Below the pieces are notes generated by a model. It was given only the letters and a program-made list of their open reading frames with translations, did not search any database and was not told the origin of the DNA. Source: Clostridium estertheticum subsp. estertheticum (GTDB taxonomy: Bacteria; Bacillota; Clostridia; Clostridiales; Clostridiaceae). Taken from it: 64,000 nucleotides of DNA. Both the position numbers and the translations under genes were made by a program. Shown piece by piece: positions 37,322-47,683 of this stretch (position 1 is the first letter of the stretch; each line of letters starts with the position of its first letter). The DNA lies in contig NZ_CP015756.1 in the NCBI RefSeq assembly GCF_001877035.1, positions 4,145,001 through 4,209,000 on the forward strand, written 5' to 3'.

Positions 37322-39550
37322 ATGACTAAACAATGGAATGGTTTCAAAGGAGATTCATGGAAAAATAAAATAGATGTGAAAGACTTTATTCAAAAAAACT
37401 ATACCTTATATGAAGGTGATGATAGTTTTTTAGTAGGAAAAACTGATAAAACCAATAAAGTTTGGGACAAAGCTAATTCCCTTATATTAGAAGAAATCAA
37501 AAAAGGTATTATAGATGTTGAAACTAATGAAATTTCAGGTATAGATAACTTTAAACCTGGATATATTGATAAAGAAAATGAAGTAATTGTTGGATTACAA
37601 ACAGATGCTCCATTAAAAAGAATAGTAAATCCATTTGGTGGCTTTAGAATGGTAGAACAATCACTTGAGGAATACGGCTACAAATTAAACAAGGATATAA
37701 AAGAATTTTTTCCAAAATACAGAAAAACTCATAATGAAGGGGTTTTTGATGCCTACACTGATGCTACTAAAGTTGCAAGGAATGTAGGGTTATTAACTGG
37801 ACTTCCAGATGCATATGGCCGTGGAAGGGTAATTGGAGATTATAGAAGAATTGCTCTTTACGGATTGGATTTTCTAGTTTCGCTGAAGAAAAAGGACTTA
37901 AAAGAACTTACAGGTCATGCATCAGATGATTTAATAAGACATAGAGAAGAAGTAAGTATGCAAATAAGAGCACTTGGTCAAATAAAAAGCATGGCCCTAA
38001 AATACGGCGTTGATCTATCGGCACCATCTACTACAGCTCAAGACGCTGTTCAAGCAGTTTACCTTGGATATCTTGCAGGAATAAAAGAAAATAATGGTGC
38101 TGCAATGTCACTAGGAAGAACTACTACTTTCTTAGATATTTATTTTGAAAGAGATCTAAAAGCTGGATTAATAACAGAAGATGAGGCTCAAGAAATTATC
38201 GATCAATTTGTAATTAAACTTAGAATGGCAAGACATCTAAGAACTCCTGAGTATAATGATTTATTTGGTGGAGATCCTAATTGGGTAACCGAATCTATTG
38301 GCGGTGTTGCACTTAACGGCACTCCCATGGTAACAAAAAATTCTTTTAGATTCCTTCATACATTAACAAATCTAGGATCAGCACCAGAACCTAATATGAC
38401 AGTACTTTGGTCAGAAAAATTACCAGAAACTTTCAAAAAATATTGTGCTAAAATGTCTATTGAAACTGATGCACTACAATATGAAAATGATGATGTAATG
38501 AGACCTATTTATGGAGATGATTACGGCATTGCTTGCTGCGTTTCTGCTATGGAAATAGGAAAGAGAATGCAGTTCTTTGGAGCAAGAGCTAACCTTGCAA
38601 AATCATTATTACTATCACTTAATGGTGGAGTTGATGAATTAAAAGGCAAACTTGTAGTACCTGGAATCGAAAAGACTACTGATGTAGTTCTTGATTACGA
38701 AAAAGTTAGAAAAATGTATTCAAAGGTTTTAGAATATGTTGCTAACATGTATGTAGATACAATGAACACAATACATTATATGCATGATAAATATGCTTAT
38801 GAAGCTGGACAACTTGCTCTTCATGATACCGATCTTAAATACTTCATGGCATTTGGAGTAGCAGGACTTTCAATTGCAGCCGATTCATTAAGCGCTATAA
38901 AGTTTGCTAAGGTATCTCCAATAAGAAATGCTGATGGCATAACAATTGATTTTAAAACTGAAGGAGATTTCCCTAAATACGGTAATGATGATGATAGAGT
39001 TGATGATTTAGCTGTTGAACTTATCAAGGAATTCAGCAACGCTCTAAAAAAACATCCTGCATATAAGGGAGCAGAACATACCTTGTCAGCACTTACTATT
39101 ACATCAAATGTAGTTTATGGTAAAAAGACAGGTACAACTCCTGATGGAAGAAAACAAGGTGTACCACTCGCTCCCGGAGCAAACCCAACACAAGGCAACG
39201 ATGAAAACGGAGCACTTGCATCATTAAATTCAGTTGCTAAGATTCCTTATAGAACCTATTGCCAAGATGGAGTTTCAAATACATTTTCAATAGTACCAGC
39301 TGCACTTGGGATAGACGAATCTACAAGAATAAATAATCTAGTTTTCCTTTTAGATGGTTATTTCGCACAAGCTGCACATCATTTGAATGTAAATGTGTTG
39401 AATAGAGAAGTTTTAATAGATGCTATGGAGAATCCAGACAAATATCCAACATTAACAATAAGAGTTTCAGGATATGCTGTTCATTTCAACAGATTATCTA
39501 AAGAACAACAACTAGAAGTTATAAGCAGAACTTTCCATAAAAAAATCTAG
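37322..39550 (+). CDS. pflB: Formate C-acetyltransferase (pyruvate formate-lyase)
   Basis: PflB splits pyruvate to acetyl-CoA and formate by a glycyl radical. The catalytic Cys pair is in [11 protein letters not shown], and the radical Gly is in [12 protein letters not shown] near the C-terminus, followed by the usual [10 protein letters not shown]. Length 742 is normal for the true PFL group rather than glycerol dehydratase-like relatives. GGAGG lies at good spacing. Followed by the activase gene. Confidence 0.97.
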   Translation: MTKQWNGFKGDSWKNKIDVKDFIQKNYTLYEGDDSFLVGKTDKTNKVWDKANSLILEEIKKGIIDVETNEISGIDNFKPGYIDKENEVIVGLQTDAPLKRIVNPFGGFRMVEQSLEEYGYKLNKDIKEFFPKYRKTHNEGVFDAYTDATKVARNVGLLTGLPDAYGRGRVIGDYRRIALYGLDFLVSLKKKDLKELTGHASDDLIRHREEVSMQIRALGQIKSMALKYGVDLSAPSTTAQDAVQAVYLGYLAGIKENNGAAMSLGRTTTFLDIYFERDLKAGLITEDEAQEIIDQFVIKLRMARHLRTPEYNDLFGGDPNWVTESIGGVALNGTPMVTKNSFRFLHTLTNLGSAPEPNMTVLWSEKLPETFKKYCAKMSIETDALQYENDDVMRPIYGDDYGIACCVSAMEIGKRMQFFGARANLAKSLLLSLNGGVDELKGKLVVPGIEKTTDVVLDYEKVRKMYSKVLEYVANMYVDTMNTIHYMHDKYAYEAGQLALHDTDLKYFMAFGVAGLSIAADSLSAIKFAKVSPIRNADGITIDFKTEGDFPKYGNDDDRVDDLAVELIKEFSNALKKHPAYKGAEHTLSALTITSNVVYGKKTGTTPDGRKQGVPLAPGANPTQGNDENGALASLNSVAKIPYRTYCQDGVSNTFSIVPAALGIDESTRINNLVFLLDGYFAQAAHHLNVNVLNREVLIDAMENPDKYPTLTIRVSGYAVHFNRLSKEQQLEVISRTFHKKI

Positions 39551-39572
39551 TTAATTTTAAAACATTGTATAA

Positions 39573-39603
39573 TTGAGAGGTACTTATTATAAGTACTTCT
39601 CAA
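39573..39603 (+). terminator. Hairpin after pflB
   Basis: TTGAGAGGTACTTA and its complement form a 14-bp stem with a TTA loop just past the stop, followed by a T-poor tail; probably partial termination or transcript protection between pflB and pflA. Confidence 0.6.
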
Positions 39604-39620
39604 TTTATATAAAAAATAAT

Positions 39621-39675
39621 TTCATTTTATATTAAAGCAAAAAGGCTTTCGGTCTTTGTTTTAATATGAAATGAA
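39621..39675 (+). promoter_or_regulatory. Second hairpin in the pflB-pflA gap
   Basis: TTCATTTTATATTAAA pairs imperfectly with TTTTAATATGAAATGAA around a GC-containing loop, 40 bases before pflA. It may set the lower expression of the activase. Confidence 0.5.
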
Positions 39676-39712
39676 TATAAAATTATTCATTCGAAGCTAA
39701 GGAGGAGTATAT

Positions 39713-40438
39713 ATGGTAAAAGGTAAAATTCATTCTATCGAAACTATGGGACTAGTTGATGGTCCAGGAATAAGAGTTGTAGTTTTCTTTCAAGGTTGTA
39801 AATTAAGATGTGCCTATTGCCATAATCCTGACACTTGGCAGTTGAGTGGTGGTACAGAAATGACTCCTGATGAAATTGTTAAAAAAATAATTCGTTTCAA
39901 ACCATACTTTAACAGATCTGGTGGCGGAGTTACTTTCTCTGGTGGCGATCCACTGCTTCAAAGCGAATTTCTACTTGAATGTTTAAAATTATGTAAACAA
40001 AACGGAATTCACACCGCCCTAGATACAGCTGGTTTTGGTGATGGTAATTACGATGAAATTTTAAAATATACTGATTTAGTGCTACTCGATATAAAGCAAA
40101 CAACTGGTAAAGGGTATGTCACTTTAACCGGAAAAGATACTACAGATGTTAATATATTTTTAGAATCACTTCGAAAATCAAAATCAAGGGTTTGGGTAAG
40201 ACATGTTGTTGTACCCGGTATTACAGATTCAGAAGAACATATAACAAAACTTGCTAAGATTATTAATGAAGAAGTACCTAATTTAGATAAAGTAGAACTT
40301 CTTTCATATCATGTTTTAGGAGTTAGTAAATATGAAGAGTTATCTATACCTTATAAACTTAAAGGTGTGGAAGCAATGGATAAAGATAAAACTAAAAAAC
40401 TCCAAACATTAATAGATAGTTTGCTTAATATCAAATAA
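39713..40438 (+). CDS. pflA: Pyruvate formate-lyase-activating enzyme
   Basis: A radical-SAM enzyme that installs the glycyl radical on PflB. The CxxxCxxC cluster motif is in GCKLRCAYCHNPDTW, followed by GGGVTFSGGDPLLQ and DIKQT. Length 241 is normal for an activase without the extra ferredoxin domain. An AAGGAGG site precedes the ATG. Confidence 0.96.
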   Translation: MVKGKIHSIETMGLVDGPGIRVVVFFQGCKLRCAYCHNPDTWQLSGGTEMTPDEIVKKIIRFKPYFNRSGGGVTFSGGDPLLQSEFLLECLKLCKQNGIHTALDTAGFGDGNYDEILKYTDLVLLDIKQTTGKGYVTLTGKDTTDVNIFLESLRKSKSRVWVRHVVVPGITDSEEHITKLAKIINEEVPNLDKVELLSYHVLGVSKYEELSIPYKLKGVEAMDKDKTKKLQTLIDSLLNIK

Positions 40439-40444
40439 TAGGGT

Positions 40445-40700
40445 GCATCCATATGAAACTTCTCCTACGTGTCTTTCAAAAGAGCTCGAAACTGGAAATT
40501 CAATTAACAGATTCTAATCTTTCGCTCATATAAAATTCTCTAGCAGCTCACACTCGACGTCCTGTCTCGGTTTCGCTTAGCCTGACTTCCTGTCAGGCTC
40601 ACGAGAATTTTATATTTGCGAAAGAAGAATCTTTAAATCAAATTTCAATTGTTTCATCGCCTCTTGTTGCAAGCCACTTTCGGAGAAACTTCATATTATA
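40445..40700. repeat. Family A inverted-repeat element, copy 2
   Basis: Read on the minus strand, this copy matches the 2693-2960 element over nearly all its length: tip TTTCTCC, GAAACAATTGAAATT, CGCAAATATAAAATTCTCGT, the core hairpin AGCCTGAC/GTCAGGCT (40579-40599), AAGCGAAAC, GTGTGAGC and the right arm. It lacks the extra GCACGTAA hairpin. It begins only a few bases after the pflA stop. Confidence 0.8.
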
Positions 40701-40862
40701 TCATATTTACACTGATATATTTTTAAGATGAATCCCCTAAAAAGAAGAATTTCTAAATGAATTTTCAATTGTTTCTGCTCTTCTTATTTCAGGTCACTAA
40801 CGGTTAAATTCCATACTTTATTACATTTACATTAAAATGTTTCTAAGATGAACGTCTTACAA
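40621..40862 (+). repeat. Two tandem copies of about 120 bp
   Basis: AAAGAAGAATCTTTAAATCA at 40621 recurs as AAAGAAGAATTTCTAAATGA at about 40741, with continuing similarity (CAATTGTTTC, CATATTTACA/CATTTACATT, TTCTAAGATGAA) and a third AAAGAAGAAT at about 40861. The first copy overlaps the arm of the family A element. The remaining 170 bases to the next gene show nothing else. Confidence 0.65.
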
Positions 40863-41029
40863 AAGAAGAATATATATTAGGACAGGCCCTTTTTAGGTTT
40901 TAACTATACCCTTAATTACGGTGTACATTTTTATTCAAATTAACATTTCTACTTGTTTATCCAAATTTAAGTAATAAATAGTATTATTAAAAATACTTTG
41001 TACCATGCCCTTTTCATAGTTAACCTTTA

Positions 41030-41935
41030 TTATTTTAGCCAATATGTTGGGTGAGTTAGTAATCTTGGTAACTTTGTATCTGAATCTCCCTTAGCTGTAT
41101 TGATTTGGGATTGAGTTAGAAAAATACTGTCTGTAAGATTAGCTCCCCTGATATCGGTATCTCTTAAATCAGCCCCTATAAGGTCAGCTCCACTCAGATC
41201 AACCTCTCTAAGATTTGCTGCAATAAGGCATGCTCCTCTTAAGTTAGCACCTCTTAGATTAGTTTTTCTAAGGTCTGCAGCAATAAGATCTGCCCCTCGA
41301 GCCTTTGTTTTCTGATGCTTTGAAGGGTTCTTTTGTCCCCTACATACTTTAGCACGAACAAGTTCGCTAGTTTTAAGGAGTAGAACATTAACATTGTCCC
41401 TGTGTGATTCTACATCTAATTCTATAAGAGAATCTGGACTTAGATGAGTAAGACGTATAGTCTCATTTATTATAGAATTAAGCTTCTCTTTTTCAGAATG
41501 AGCCACTTGTAATGTGCTTGCCTCTGTCAGATACCATAACATTTCATGAAGTTGCCTCATTATTAGAAACACCTCAAACATTTGTTTTGCAGATTCTGGG
41601 ACCAGCCTCCAATCGCGTCCACTATATGTAACTTGAGCTACCTTTTGACCTGCGCCAAAACAATCATACGCAGTGCAACCTTTAAGACCCTTATCCCTTA
41701 AATCTTTGTGAACAGAGCAATTAAAGTCCGATTGTAGGTTTATGCAAGGCCTACCAGCATCTTTGTCGATTGGAAAACCCTCAGACGCCGAAAAGTACAA
41801 TGCAACGCAGCACAATCCAAAACAATTTTTACAGTCAACTCTCAGATTATCGATACACGTTTCAATAGAAGATACAAACTCTCTATTATTTTCAGATAAT
41901 TCTTTATCATACTTATTTCCATGTGGATATATCAT
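41030..41935 (-). CDS. Pentapeptide-repeat protein with N-terminal Cys cluster
   Basis: Residues 36-110 hold about nine Cys ([34 protein letters not shown]), resembling the metal-binding YkgJ-type cluster. A helical middle part follows. Residues about 215-285 are pentapeptide repeats of A(D/N)LxX form ([20 protein letters not shown]), expected to form a quadrilateral beta-helix. Function unknown; related two-part proteins are known as pentapeptide-repeat proteins in clostridia. GAGGTG lies seven bases before ATG 41935; ATG 41941 is too close to it. Confidence 0.8.
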   Translation of the reverse strand: MIYPHGNKYDKELSENNREFVSSIETCIDNLRVDCKNCFGLCCVALYFSASEGFPIDKDAGRPCINLQSDFNCSVHKDLRDKGLKGCTAYDCFGAGQKVAQVTYSGRDWRLVPESAKQMFEVFLIMRQLHEMLWYLTEASTLQVAHSEKEKLNSIINETIRLTHLSPDSLIELDVESHRDNVNVLLLKTSELVRAKVCRGQKNPSKHQKTKARGADLIAADLRKTNLRGANLRGACLIAANLREVDLSGADLIGADLRDTDIRGANLTDSIFLTQSQINTAKGDSDTKLPRLLTHPTYWLK

Positions 41936-42129
41936 ATTCATTCACCTCATATTTTCAAAACATAAATAATTTTTACTTATTAAGTATATCATAATAACTA
42001 TAAAATTCACCCTTTTACCCAATTTAAGTCAAATATGTTATAATTAAAAATACTCTGCATCGCAATCTCTGTCAATCCAGTATTGATACTTATAAAAATT
42101 ATGCACTATTATACTGTGGAGGTGATTAG

Positions 42130-42249
42130 ATAAAAACATTACCAAATTGTGTATCGTTTAGCAGAATAATTTTTTCTCTAATTTTGATTTTTGTTAAGCC
42201 AACGCTAATAAATCCCTACATAATCCAATCATTAAATTGTGACATATAA
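42130..42249 (+). pseudogene. 5' fragment of a CDP-alcohol phosphatidyltransferase-like gene
   Basis: A strong GGAGGTG site at 42118-42124 is followed not by ATG but by ATA, then an open stretch reading KTLPNCVSFSRIIFSLILIF and VKP, typical of the N-terminus of PgsA-like enzymes (N-S-R-I pattern). It soon turns into unrelated residues and stops at 42249. I infer a remnant broken by mutation of the start and loss of the rest. Confidence 0.5.
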
Positions 42250-42268
42250 ATTAAAAGGAGTGATATAC

Positions 42269-42460
42269 ATGAATGAAAAAAGGCCTATATTAGTAACGTA
42301 TATTACAGATTTGAATTTTTTAAATGTTTTTTTGTTGATAATGTCCTTATTTCCAAGATTTACTAAACAATTTGGAATTGTTACGGCAACACCTACTTTT
42401 TCTAATGTTACAATTAAAGCCTTCTTCCTTTTAATTCTATTAACAATTTTAATAAGGTAA
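42269..42460 (+). CDS. Small membrane protein
   Basis: About 63 residues with two hydrophobic segments (about 12-25 and 46-62). AGGAGTG lies eight bases before ATG 42269, and a hairpin terminator overlaps the stop, so I prefer this strand over the overlapping minus-strand ORF. An in-frame ATG at 42239 has no Shine-Dalgarno match. Family unknown; MNEKRPILVT resembles starts of small clostridial membrane proteins. Confidence 0.6.
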   Translation: MNEKRPILVTYITDLNFLNVFLLIMSLFPRFTKQFGIVTATPTFSNVTIKAFFLLILLTILIR

Positions 42461-42482
42461 GCCTCCACTTGAAGCTTACCTT
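42454..42482 (+). terminator. Terminator of the small membrane protein gene
   Basis: AAGGTAAGC and its complement form a 9-bp stem that overlaps the stop codon. The following 90 bases (42485-42573) hold two imperfect 41-bp tandem units (GAAAGATACTCTCC / GAAAGATGCTTTCT). Confidence 0.65.
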
Positions 42483-42573
42483 CACATATTTTCTGAAAGA
42501 TACTCTCCGCCTTTCAGTGAACTAATCACTTATTATTCGAAAGATGCTTTCTGCCCTTCCCAGGACTAATCAT

Positions 42574-42802
42574 CTTTTTCTTAGCTATTGCTAACAAAAG
42601 TATATATTGCGCAAAATGCATTTGAGCAAGCTTAGTAATTCTTAATTTAATTTATTTCTAGCTGCATAAAGAAAAATGCATGTTTGAGCAAAGCGAGTTT
42701 GCATGTTTTAGCAGATATTAATAAATCAAATTTTAGAATTACTTAGCAAAGCGAAAGCATTTAAGCAATATATACTTCTCGTTATAGCATTAGCTAAGAA
42801 AA
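42574..42802. repeat. Family B MITE-like element, copy 1
   Basis: The tips TTTTCTTAGCTATTGCTAAC / GTTATAGCATTAGCTAAGAA are imperfect inverted repeats, continuing into AAAAGTATATATTGC and its complement. The interior holds TAGTAATTCTTAATTTAATT and its inverted partner. There is no ORF. It matches copy 2 (56689-56912) in inverse orientation along the whole length. Confidence 0.8.
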
Positions 42803-42810
42803 TGGATCCC

Positions 42811-43377
42811 TTATTTTATGTTTCTACTTCCAGGTTTTATGTATGGTGATCCACTTTTACAAAGTGGGCATTCTGTTGGATCGTAACTTTCAATATCAAG
42901 TTTTATAGCGCTGTATATAGGATAATCAATAGTGCTACTTCCTCTATCTACTATACAACATATACCAACTACTTCTGCTCCAAGTCCTTTTAAGACTTCT
43001 ATAGTTTCTAAAGAAGATTTACCAGTAGTCACTACATCTTCTGTAATTAAAACTTTCTGACCTTTAGTAATTTCAAATCCACGGCGTAATTCCATCTTTC
43101 CATCTACTCTTTCAGTAAATATAGCAGGTTTTCCAGTTTGTCTACCTACTTCATAAGCTACTATTATTCCACCCATCGCAGGTCCTACTACTATATCAAA
43201 AGGTATGTCTTTAATCTTTTGAGTTACTATGCTAAGTACTTTTGCAGATTTGTCTGGATATTGAAGAAGTTTTGCACATTGGCAATATCTATTACTGTGT
43301 CTTCCTGATGATAACAGAAAATGTCCCTCGAGTAGTGCTCCTGATTCTTTTAATATATCTAAAACATTTATATTCAT
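42811..43377 (-). CDS. pyrE: Orotate phosphoribosyltransferase
   Basis: PyrE joins orotate and PRPP to give OMP. The PRPP-binding motif is [13 protein letters not shown], and [14 protein letters not shown] opens the N-terminal part. Length 188 with the C-terminal [17 protein letters not shown] tail typical of the short clostridial form. Last gene of the pyr operon. Confidence 0.95.
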   Translation of the reverse strand: MNINVLDILKESGALLEGHFLLSSGRHSNRYCQCAKLLQYPDKSAKVLSIVTQKIKDIPFDIVVGPAMGGIIVAYEVGRQTGKPAIFTERVDGKMELRRGFEITKGQKVLITEDVVTTGKSSLETIEVLKGLGAEVVGICCIVDRGSSTIDYPIYSAIKLDIESYDPTECPLCKSGSPYIKPGSRNIK

Positions 43378-43418
43378 ATAATCTCCTCCTATTTTAAGTA
43401 CATGGCTTCTAAGTTTTT

Positions 43419-44315
43419 CTAAATAATTCCTCTAATTTCACTTAAATCTTTAATACCTTCTTTTATCATGTACTTTTCAATTCCCTCTATTATATCTAAA
43501 CAGATATCAGGTTTTATGAAGTTCGCAGTTCCAACTCCAACTGCCTGTGCCCCAACCATTATAAATTCTATAGCATCTTCGAATGTGGATATACCACCCA
43601 TTCCTACAACTGGCACGTTTACGGCTTTGCATACTTCATGTACCATTCTAAGCGCCATAGGTTTTATTGATGGTCCCGATACCCCTGCATATATATTATT
43701 AAATATTGCTTTTCGACTATGTATATCTACTGCCATACCTTTAAAAGTATTCACTAAAGATAATGCATCTGCTCCAGCTTCGCAGCATTTATATGCCATA
43801 TCTACTATATCCTCAGCATTTGGTGATAACTTAACCATAAGAGGTTTTTTGCATACACTTTTTACCTGGCGTACCACATCATATGCTACCTTTGATTTAA
43901 TTCCAAAAGCCATACCTCCACATAATACATTAGGACAAGATATATTTAACTCAATTATGTCTACGGCCTCATTATTTAATCTTTCTATTGCAGCCATATA
44001 TTCCTCAACGCTACTACCACCAACATTTGCAATTATAGCTGTATTATATTTTAGCATCAATGGAAGTTCTTTAATTATAAACTTTTCGATGCCTGGGTTT
44101 TGAAGCCCTACACTATTTAACATTCCACCACGTGATTCATAAATTCTTGTTCCATCATTACCTTGTTTACTATGTAGCGTAAGACCCTTGCCGGATATGC
44201 CACCAAGTCTTCCTACATCGTAATAATCTTTATATTCCTCACCAAATCCAAAAGTTCCAGATGCAGCTATAACAGGATTTTTTAAAGATACTCCACATAA
44301 TTCTACTTTAGTCAT
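43419..44315 (-). CDS. pyrD: Dihydroorotate dehydrogenase B, catalytic subunit
   Basis: PyrDB is the FMN subunit of the NAD-linked class 1B enzyme that oxidises dihydroorotate. [32 protein letters not shown] with the catalytic Cys region, and [11 protein letters not shown] with VGTANF are visible. Length 298 is normal. The start overlaps the end of pyrK by eight bases, so subunit synthesis is coupled. Confidence 0.96.
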   Translation of the reverse strand: MTKVELCGVSLKNPVIAASGTFGFGEEYKDYYDVGRLGGISGKGLTLHSKQGNDGTRIYESRGGMLNSVGLQNPGIEKFIIKELPLMLKYNTAIIANVGGSSVEEYMAAIERLNNEAVDIIELNISCPNVLCGGMAFGIKSKVAYDVVRQVKSVCKKPLMVKLSPNAEDIVDMAYKCCEAGADALSLVNTFKGMAVDIHSRKAIFNNIYAGVSGPSIKPMALRMVHEVCKAVNVPVVGMGGISTFEDAIEFIMVGAQAVGVGTANFIKPDICLDIIEGIEKYMIKEGIKDLSEIRGII

Positions 44316-45042
44316 TAAAAATCAAATCCTCTCCGTTAAATACTGGGCCATCCTTGCAAGTTCTCTTATTGCCACCCTTGGTTTTACAAGTGCAAACAAG
44401 ACATGCACCTATTCCACAGGCCATATGATTTTCCATAGACACATATACTGGTACTTCTGAATCATTACACATAGTTATAACTTTTCTCATCATGATTTCT
44501 GGTCCACAACAAATAACCGTTCTATAATCTTTTGGATTTAGTATATCTGTTATGTAACCTTTATGACCAATTTTACCGCTTTCTGTGGATAAGTTTATTT
44601 TATTTACATATTTTTCCACAGAATCCACAGAATAGTCCACAGTTTTAAACCCGGAATACAAATCTATTTCACAATCAGTAAGCTTTTTGATCAAATAAAC
44701 AAGTGGTGCTATACCAATTCCACCAGATACAACAGCAATTTTTCCTTTAATCTTATCTACCTCAAATCCATTTCCTAGTGGTCCCATTATCTGAAGTCCA
44801 TCATTTTCTTTAAGGTTACTAAAATGTTTTGTTCCTTGCCCTACTATTTGATATAAAAAACTTATTTTTTCATCATCTACATCATATACACTTATAGGCC
44901 TTGGTAATAGTGGCTCAAGTTGACCCGTCTTTAACATAAAAAATTGTCCTGGTTTTACGTTAAATTTACCTTTTATAGAAAGCTTATACACACCCTCACT
45001 TATTAAAACATTCTCATATGTCTTCTCGACTGAGTATTTCAA
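44308..45042 (-). CDS. pyrK: Dihydroorotate dehydrogenase B, electron-transfer subunit
   Basis: PyrK carries FAD and a 2Fe-2S cluster and passes electrons from PyrD to NAD. FAD site RPISVYD, NAD region [10 protein letters not shown], and the C-terminal cluster Cys in [16 protein letters not shown] are present. Start TTG 45042 with GGAGGGG upstream. Length 244. Confidence 0.95.
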   Translation of the reverse strand: MKYSVEKTYENVLISEGVYKLSIKGKFNVKPGQFFMLKTGQLEPLLPRPISVYDVDDEKISFLYQIVGQGTKHFSNLKENDGLQIMGPLGNGFEVDKIKGKIAVVSGGIGIAPLVYLIKKLTDCEIDLYSGFKTVDYSVDSVEKYVNKINLSTESGKIGHKGYITDILNPKDYRTVICCGPEIMMRKVITMCNDSEVPVYVSMENHMACGIGACLVCTCKTKGGNKRTCKDGPVFNGEDLIFND

Positions 45043-45076
45043 ATAAACCCCTCCAGTGCTTAATAAAAATTATATA

Positions 45077-45943
45077 TTATTTATTAGCTGCTTTTCGTAT
45101 TGCATCTCTCATTTTTATAGCTTCTGCCCTAGCACACTGCTCAAAATGACTTCCACCATTTTCAACTTTCTTATATGCAAGCAATATACTTCTAGAAGCA
45201 TTCACAACTCCACCATTTCCATTTTTCAAATAAATAGCTACGTCATTTGCGGCTCCACCTTGTGCTCCATAACCAGGTATTAAGAAAAACATTTTTCCAA
45301 GATCTTTTCTCATCTTTAGTCCTTCATCTATATGAGTACATCCAACAACCCCGCCTACAGAGCTATAACCACATTCCCCCATAAATTCACTGCCGATCTT
45401 TAATAATTTTTCTCCAACTATATCATAAACTTTTTTATTTTCTTTATTCTCTATATATTCTATATCTTCTGCACCTTTATTTGATGTTCTTACTAGAGAA
45501 AATAATCCCTTTTCATTGTTTTTTACATAAGGGAGATATGGCTCAATGCTGTCCATTCCCATATATGGATTAACGGTTATAAAATCACTTTCAAAATCTC
45601 CTTCAAAATGGGCCTTAGCATACATTTGAGCAGTTTTAGCAATGTCTCCTCTTTTAATATCTGCAATTGCTAAACATCCTTTACTTTTTATGTAAGTTAA
45701 AGTGTCCTTATATACTTTTAGACCATTTAAGCCAAGTGCTTCATAATATGCTATTTGTACCTTATAACACGCGGCGATGTCATATGTAGCATCAATTATC
45801 ATTTGATTAAATCTATATAATGCGTGTTCATCATGCATAAATTTATTTCTAAACTCTACTGGTAAATACTCCAAATCAGTGTCAAGACCTACACACACAT
45901 TACCTTTTTTTTCTACGCTTTCAAATAATCTATCTATAATCAA
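45077..45943 (-). CDS. pyrF: Orotidine 5'-phosphate decarboxylase (type 2)
   Basis: PyrF makes UMP from OMP. At 288 residues it is the longer type 2 (PyrF2) form. The catalytic DIKRGDIAKTAQMYAKAHF motif is intact, with VNPYMGMDSIEPY and the phosphate-binding GYGAQGG region. Confidence 0.95.
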   Translation of the reverse strand: MIIDRLFESVEKKGNVCVGLDTDLEYLPVEFRNKFMHDEHALYRFNQMIIDATYDIAACYKVQIAYYEALGLNGLKVYKDTLTYIKSKGCLAIADIKRGDIAKTAQMYAKAHFEGDFESDFITVNPYMGMDSIEPYLPYVKNNEKGLFSLVRTSNKGAEDIEYIENKENKKVYDIVGEKLLKIGSEFMGECGYSSVGGVVGCTHIDEGLKMRKDLGKMFFLIPGYGAQGGAANDVAIYLKNGNGGVVNASRSILLAYKKVENGGSHFEQCARAEAIKMRDAIRKAANK

Positions 45944-45965
45944 TCATTATTCCACCTTTGCTATC

Positions 45966-47183
45966 TTATTTGCTTATCCATTCTTCATTCTTGTCTGTTT
46001 TAGCTTTGTAAATTATTCTTCCTGCTTTAATAGTACACATAACTTTGCCTACTACACTTTTACCATCAAAAGGAGAATTATGGCCTTTTGATAAAAATTG
46101 TGAGCAATCTAAATTGTACTTAGATTTAATGTCTAAGAGAACCAAGTCTCCATCGAATCCAATTTTAATTTCACCCTTATTGAGCTTCATAATTTTAGCT
46201 GGGTTTTTGGACATCAACTCAGAAAGTTTATTTATAGTAATATGACCTTCTTCTACCAGTTTAGTGTAACATACCGGAAAGGAGGTTTCTAGCCCTGATA
46301 TACCAGGTGCTCCATTTATTTTATCTTGGACACTGTGCGGTGCGTGATCCGTTGCTATAACATCCACAAAGTTATCTTGCATCGCCTTAATTATAAAGTT
46401 TACATCCTCCATTTTTCTCATAGGTGGATTTACCCTATAATTTGTTTCCTCTATTAATGCTATATGATGTGGTGTAACCTCGCAGGTAACTCGTGCCCCC
46501 TGCTTTTTACCATCTATAACATCCTTCATAGCTTCTTTCGTACTAACATGAGCTAAGTGAAGCTTGCAACCTGTGAATTTTGAAAGAGCAATATCTCTCC
46601 AAGTCATCATATTTTCTGCAAGTCTCGTATCAATATCTACTAACTCTTCATTTTCAGCATGAGATATTATTGTTAAATCCTTCTCTTTAGCGAAAACCAT
46701 CGCCTCAAGCATTATACGACTATTAGAAACGCCCTTACCATCATCGGAAATAAATCTCACTTTCGGTGTTAGCTGATATAAATGATCTATAGATTTTCCA
46801 AGTAAATCCTCTGTAATTGATGCACATTGATGAATATCAACAAGATCGATTTCCCTCGCTTTTTCAAGCACCTTATCTATTACGTCCATTGAGCTACATA
46901 CTGGTTTTGTATTTGCCATTAAATTTATTGCAGTATAACCACCACGAACTGCTGCCCTACTTCCTGATAACAAGTCTTCTTTATACGTATATCCAGGTTC
47001 TCTAAAATGACTGTGAAGATCTATAAAAGAGGGTGATAAAACATATCCCTCTCCATCTAGTACCTCACAGCCTTTTTGCAAATCTTTTCCTATTTCATAT
47101 ATTATCCCTTTATTTATATACACATCGAAAATAGAATCTTGTGATGAATCAACTACTCTTGCATTTTTTATTAATAATTCCAT
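45966..47183 (-). CDS. pyrC: Dihydroorotase
   Basis: PyrC cyclises carbamoyl-aspartate. Type I-like amidohydrolase of 405 residues: metal site DLHSHFREPG, the region ISDDGKGV, VTPHH and ATDHAPHSVQDK. Lies between pyrI and pyrF. Confidence 0.94.
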   Translation of the reverse strand: MELLIKNARVVDSSQDSIFDVYINKGIIYEIGKDLQKGCEVLDGEGYVLSPSFIDLHSHFREPGYTYKEDLLSGSRAAVRGGYTAINLMANTKPVCSSMDVIDKVLEKAREIDLVDIHQCASITEDLLGKSIDHLYQLTPKVRFISDDGKGVSNSRIMLEAMVFAKEKDLTIISHAENEELVDIDTRLAENMMTWRDIALSKFTGCKLHLAHVSTKEAMKDVIDGKKQGARVTCEVTPHHIALIEETNYRVNPPMRKMEDVNFIIKAMQDNFVDVIATDHAPHSVQDKINGAPGISGLETSFPVCYTKLVEEGHITINKLSELMSKNPAKIMKLNKGEIKIGFDGDLVLLDIKSKYNLDCSQFLSKGHNSPFDGKSVVGKVMCTIKAGRIIYKAKTDKNEEWISK

Positions 47184-47248
47184 TAGTTTATCACCCTTTC
47201 ACGCTTTATTAAAATTCAGCATACCTTTTAATTCAAATTACGTGTTTA

Positions 47249-47683
47249 TTATGATATATTATTTGGGTTATTAATCTCATCGCAGTACATACATCTATAT
47301 TCGCCTTTTTCTCTATTTGATAGATAAAAACTATGTTGAATTTCTTGCTCTGTAGATGTAATACATCTTGGGTTAATGCATTTTATTATATTTTCAACAT
47401 TGTCAGGTAATTTTAATTTAATTTTACTTTCAATTTTTTCTCCAGTTATTATATCTATTGTTATGTTAGGATCTATAAATCCTAAAACAGTATAATCTAT
47501 GTCAATCTCATTTTCTATTTTAATTATATCTTTTCTCCCAAGTTTACCACTAGGTGCATTCATAATGAGTGCCACAGTAAATTCGGCTTTATCTAAACCT
47601 AAGTAGTTGAATATCTTAAGTCCTACACCAGCTTTAATATGATCTATTACTATTCCTCTTTTTATACTATTTATACTTACCAT
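47249..47683 (-). CDS. pyrI: Aspartate carbamoyltransferase regulatory chain
   Basis: PyrI binds nucleotides and joins catalytic trimers of PyrB. The C-terminal zinc site has four Cys (INPRCI, YRCMYC with CxxC). Length 144 is normal. ATG overlaps the pyrB stop region, so the chains are made together. Its presence means allosteric control by nucleotides is probable. Confidence 0.95.
   Translation of the reverse strand: MVSINSIKRGIVIDHIKAGVGLKIFNYLGLDKAEFTVALIMNAPSGKLGRKDIIKIENEIDIDYTVLGFIDPNITIDIITGEKIESKIKLKLPDNVENIIKCINPRCITSTEQEIQHSFYLSNREKGEYRCMYCDEINNPNNIS

Noticed and set aside
42232-42468. Minus-strand ORF of 78 residues over the small membrane protein gene
   Set aside because: It has no ribosome binding site, while the overlapping plus-strand frame has AGGAGTG and a terminator at its stop.
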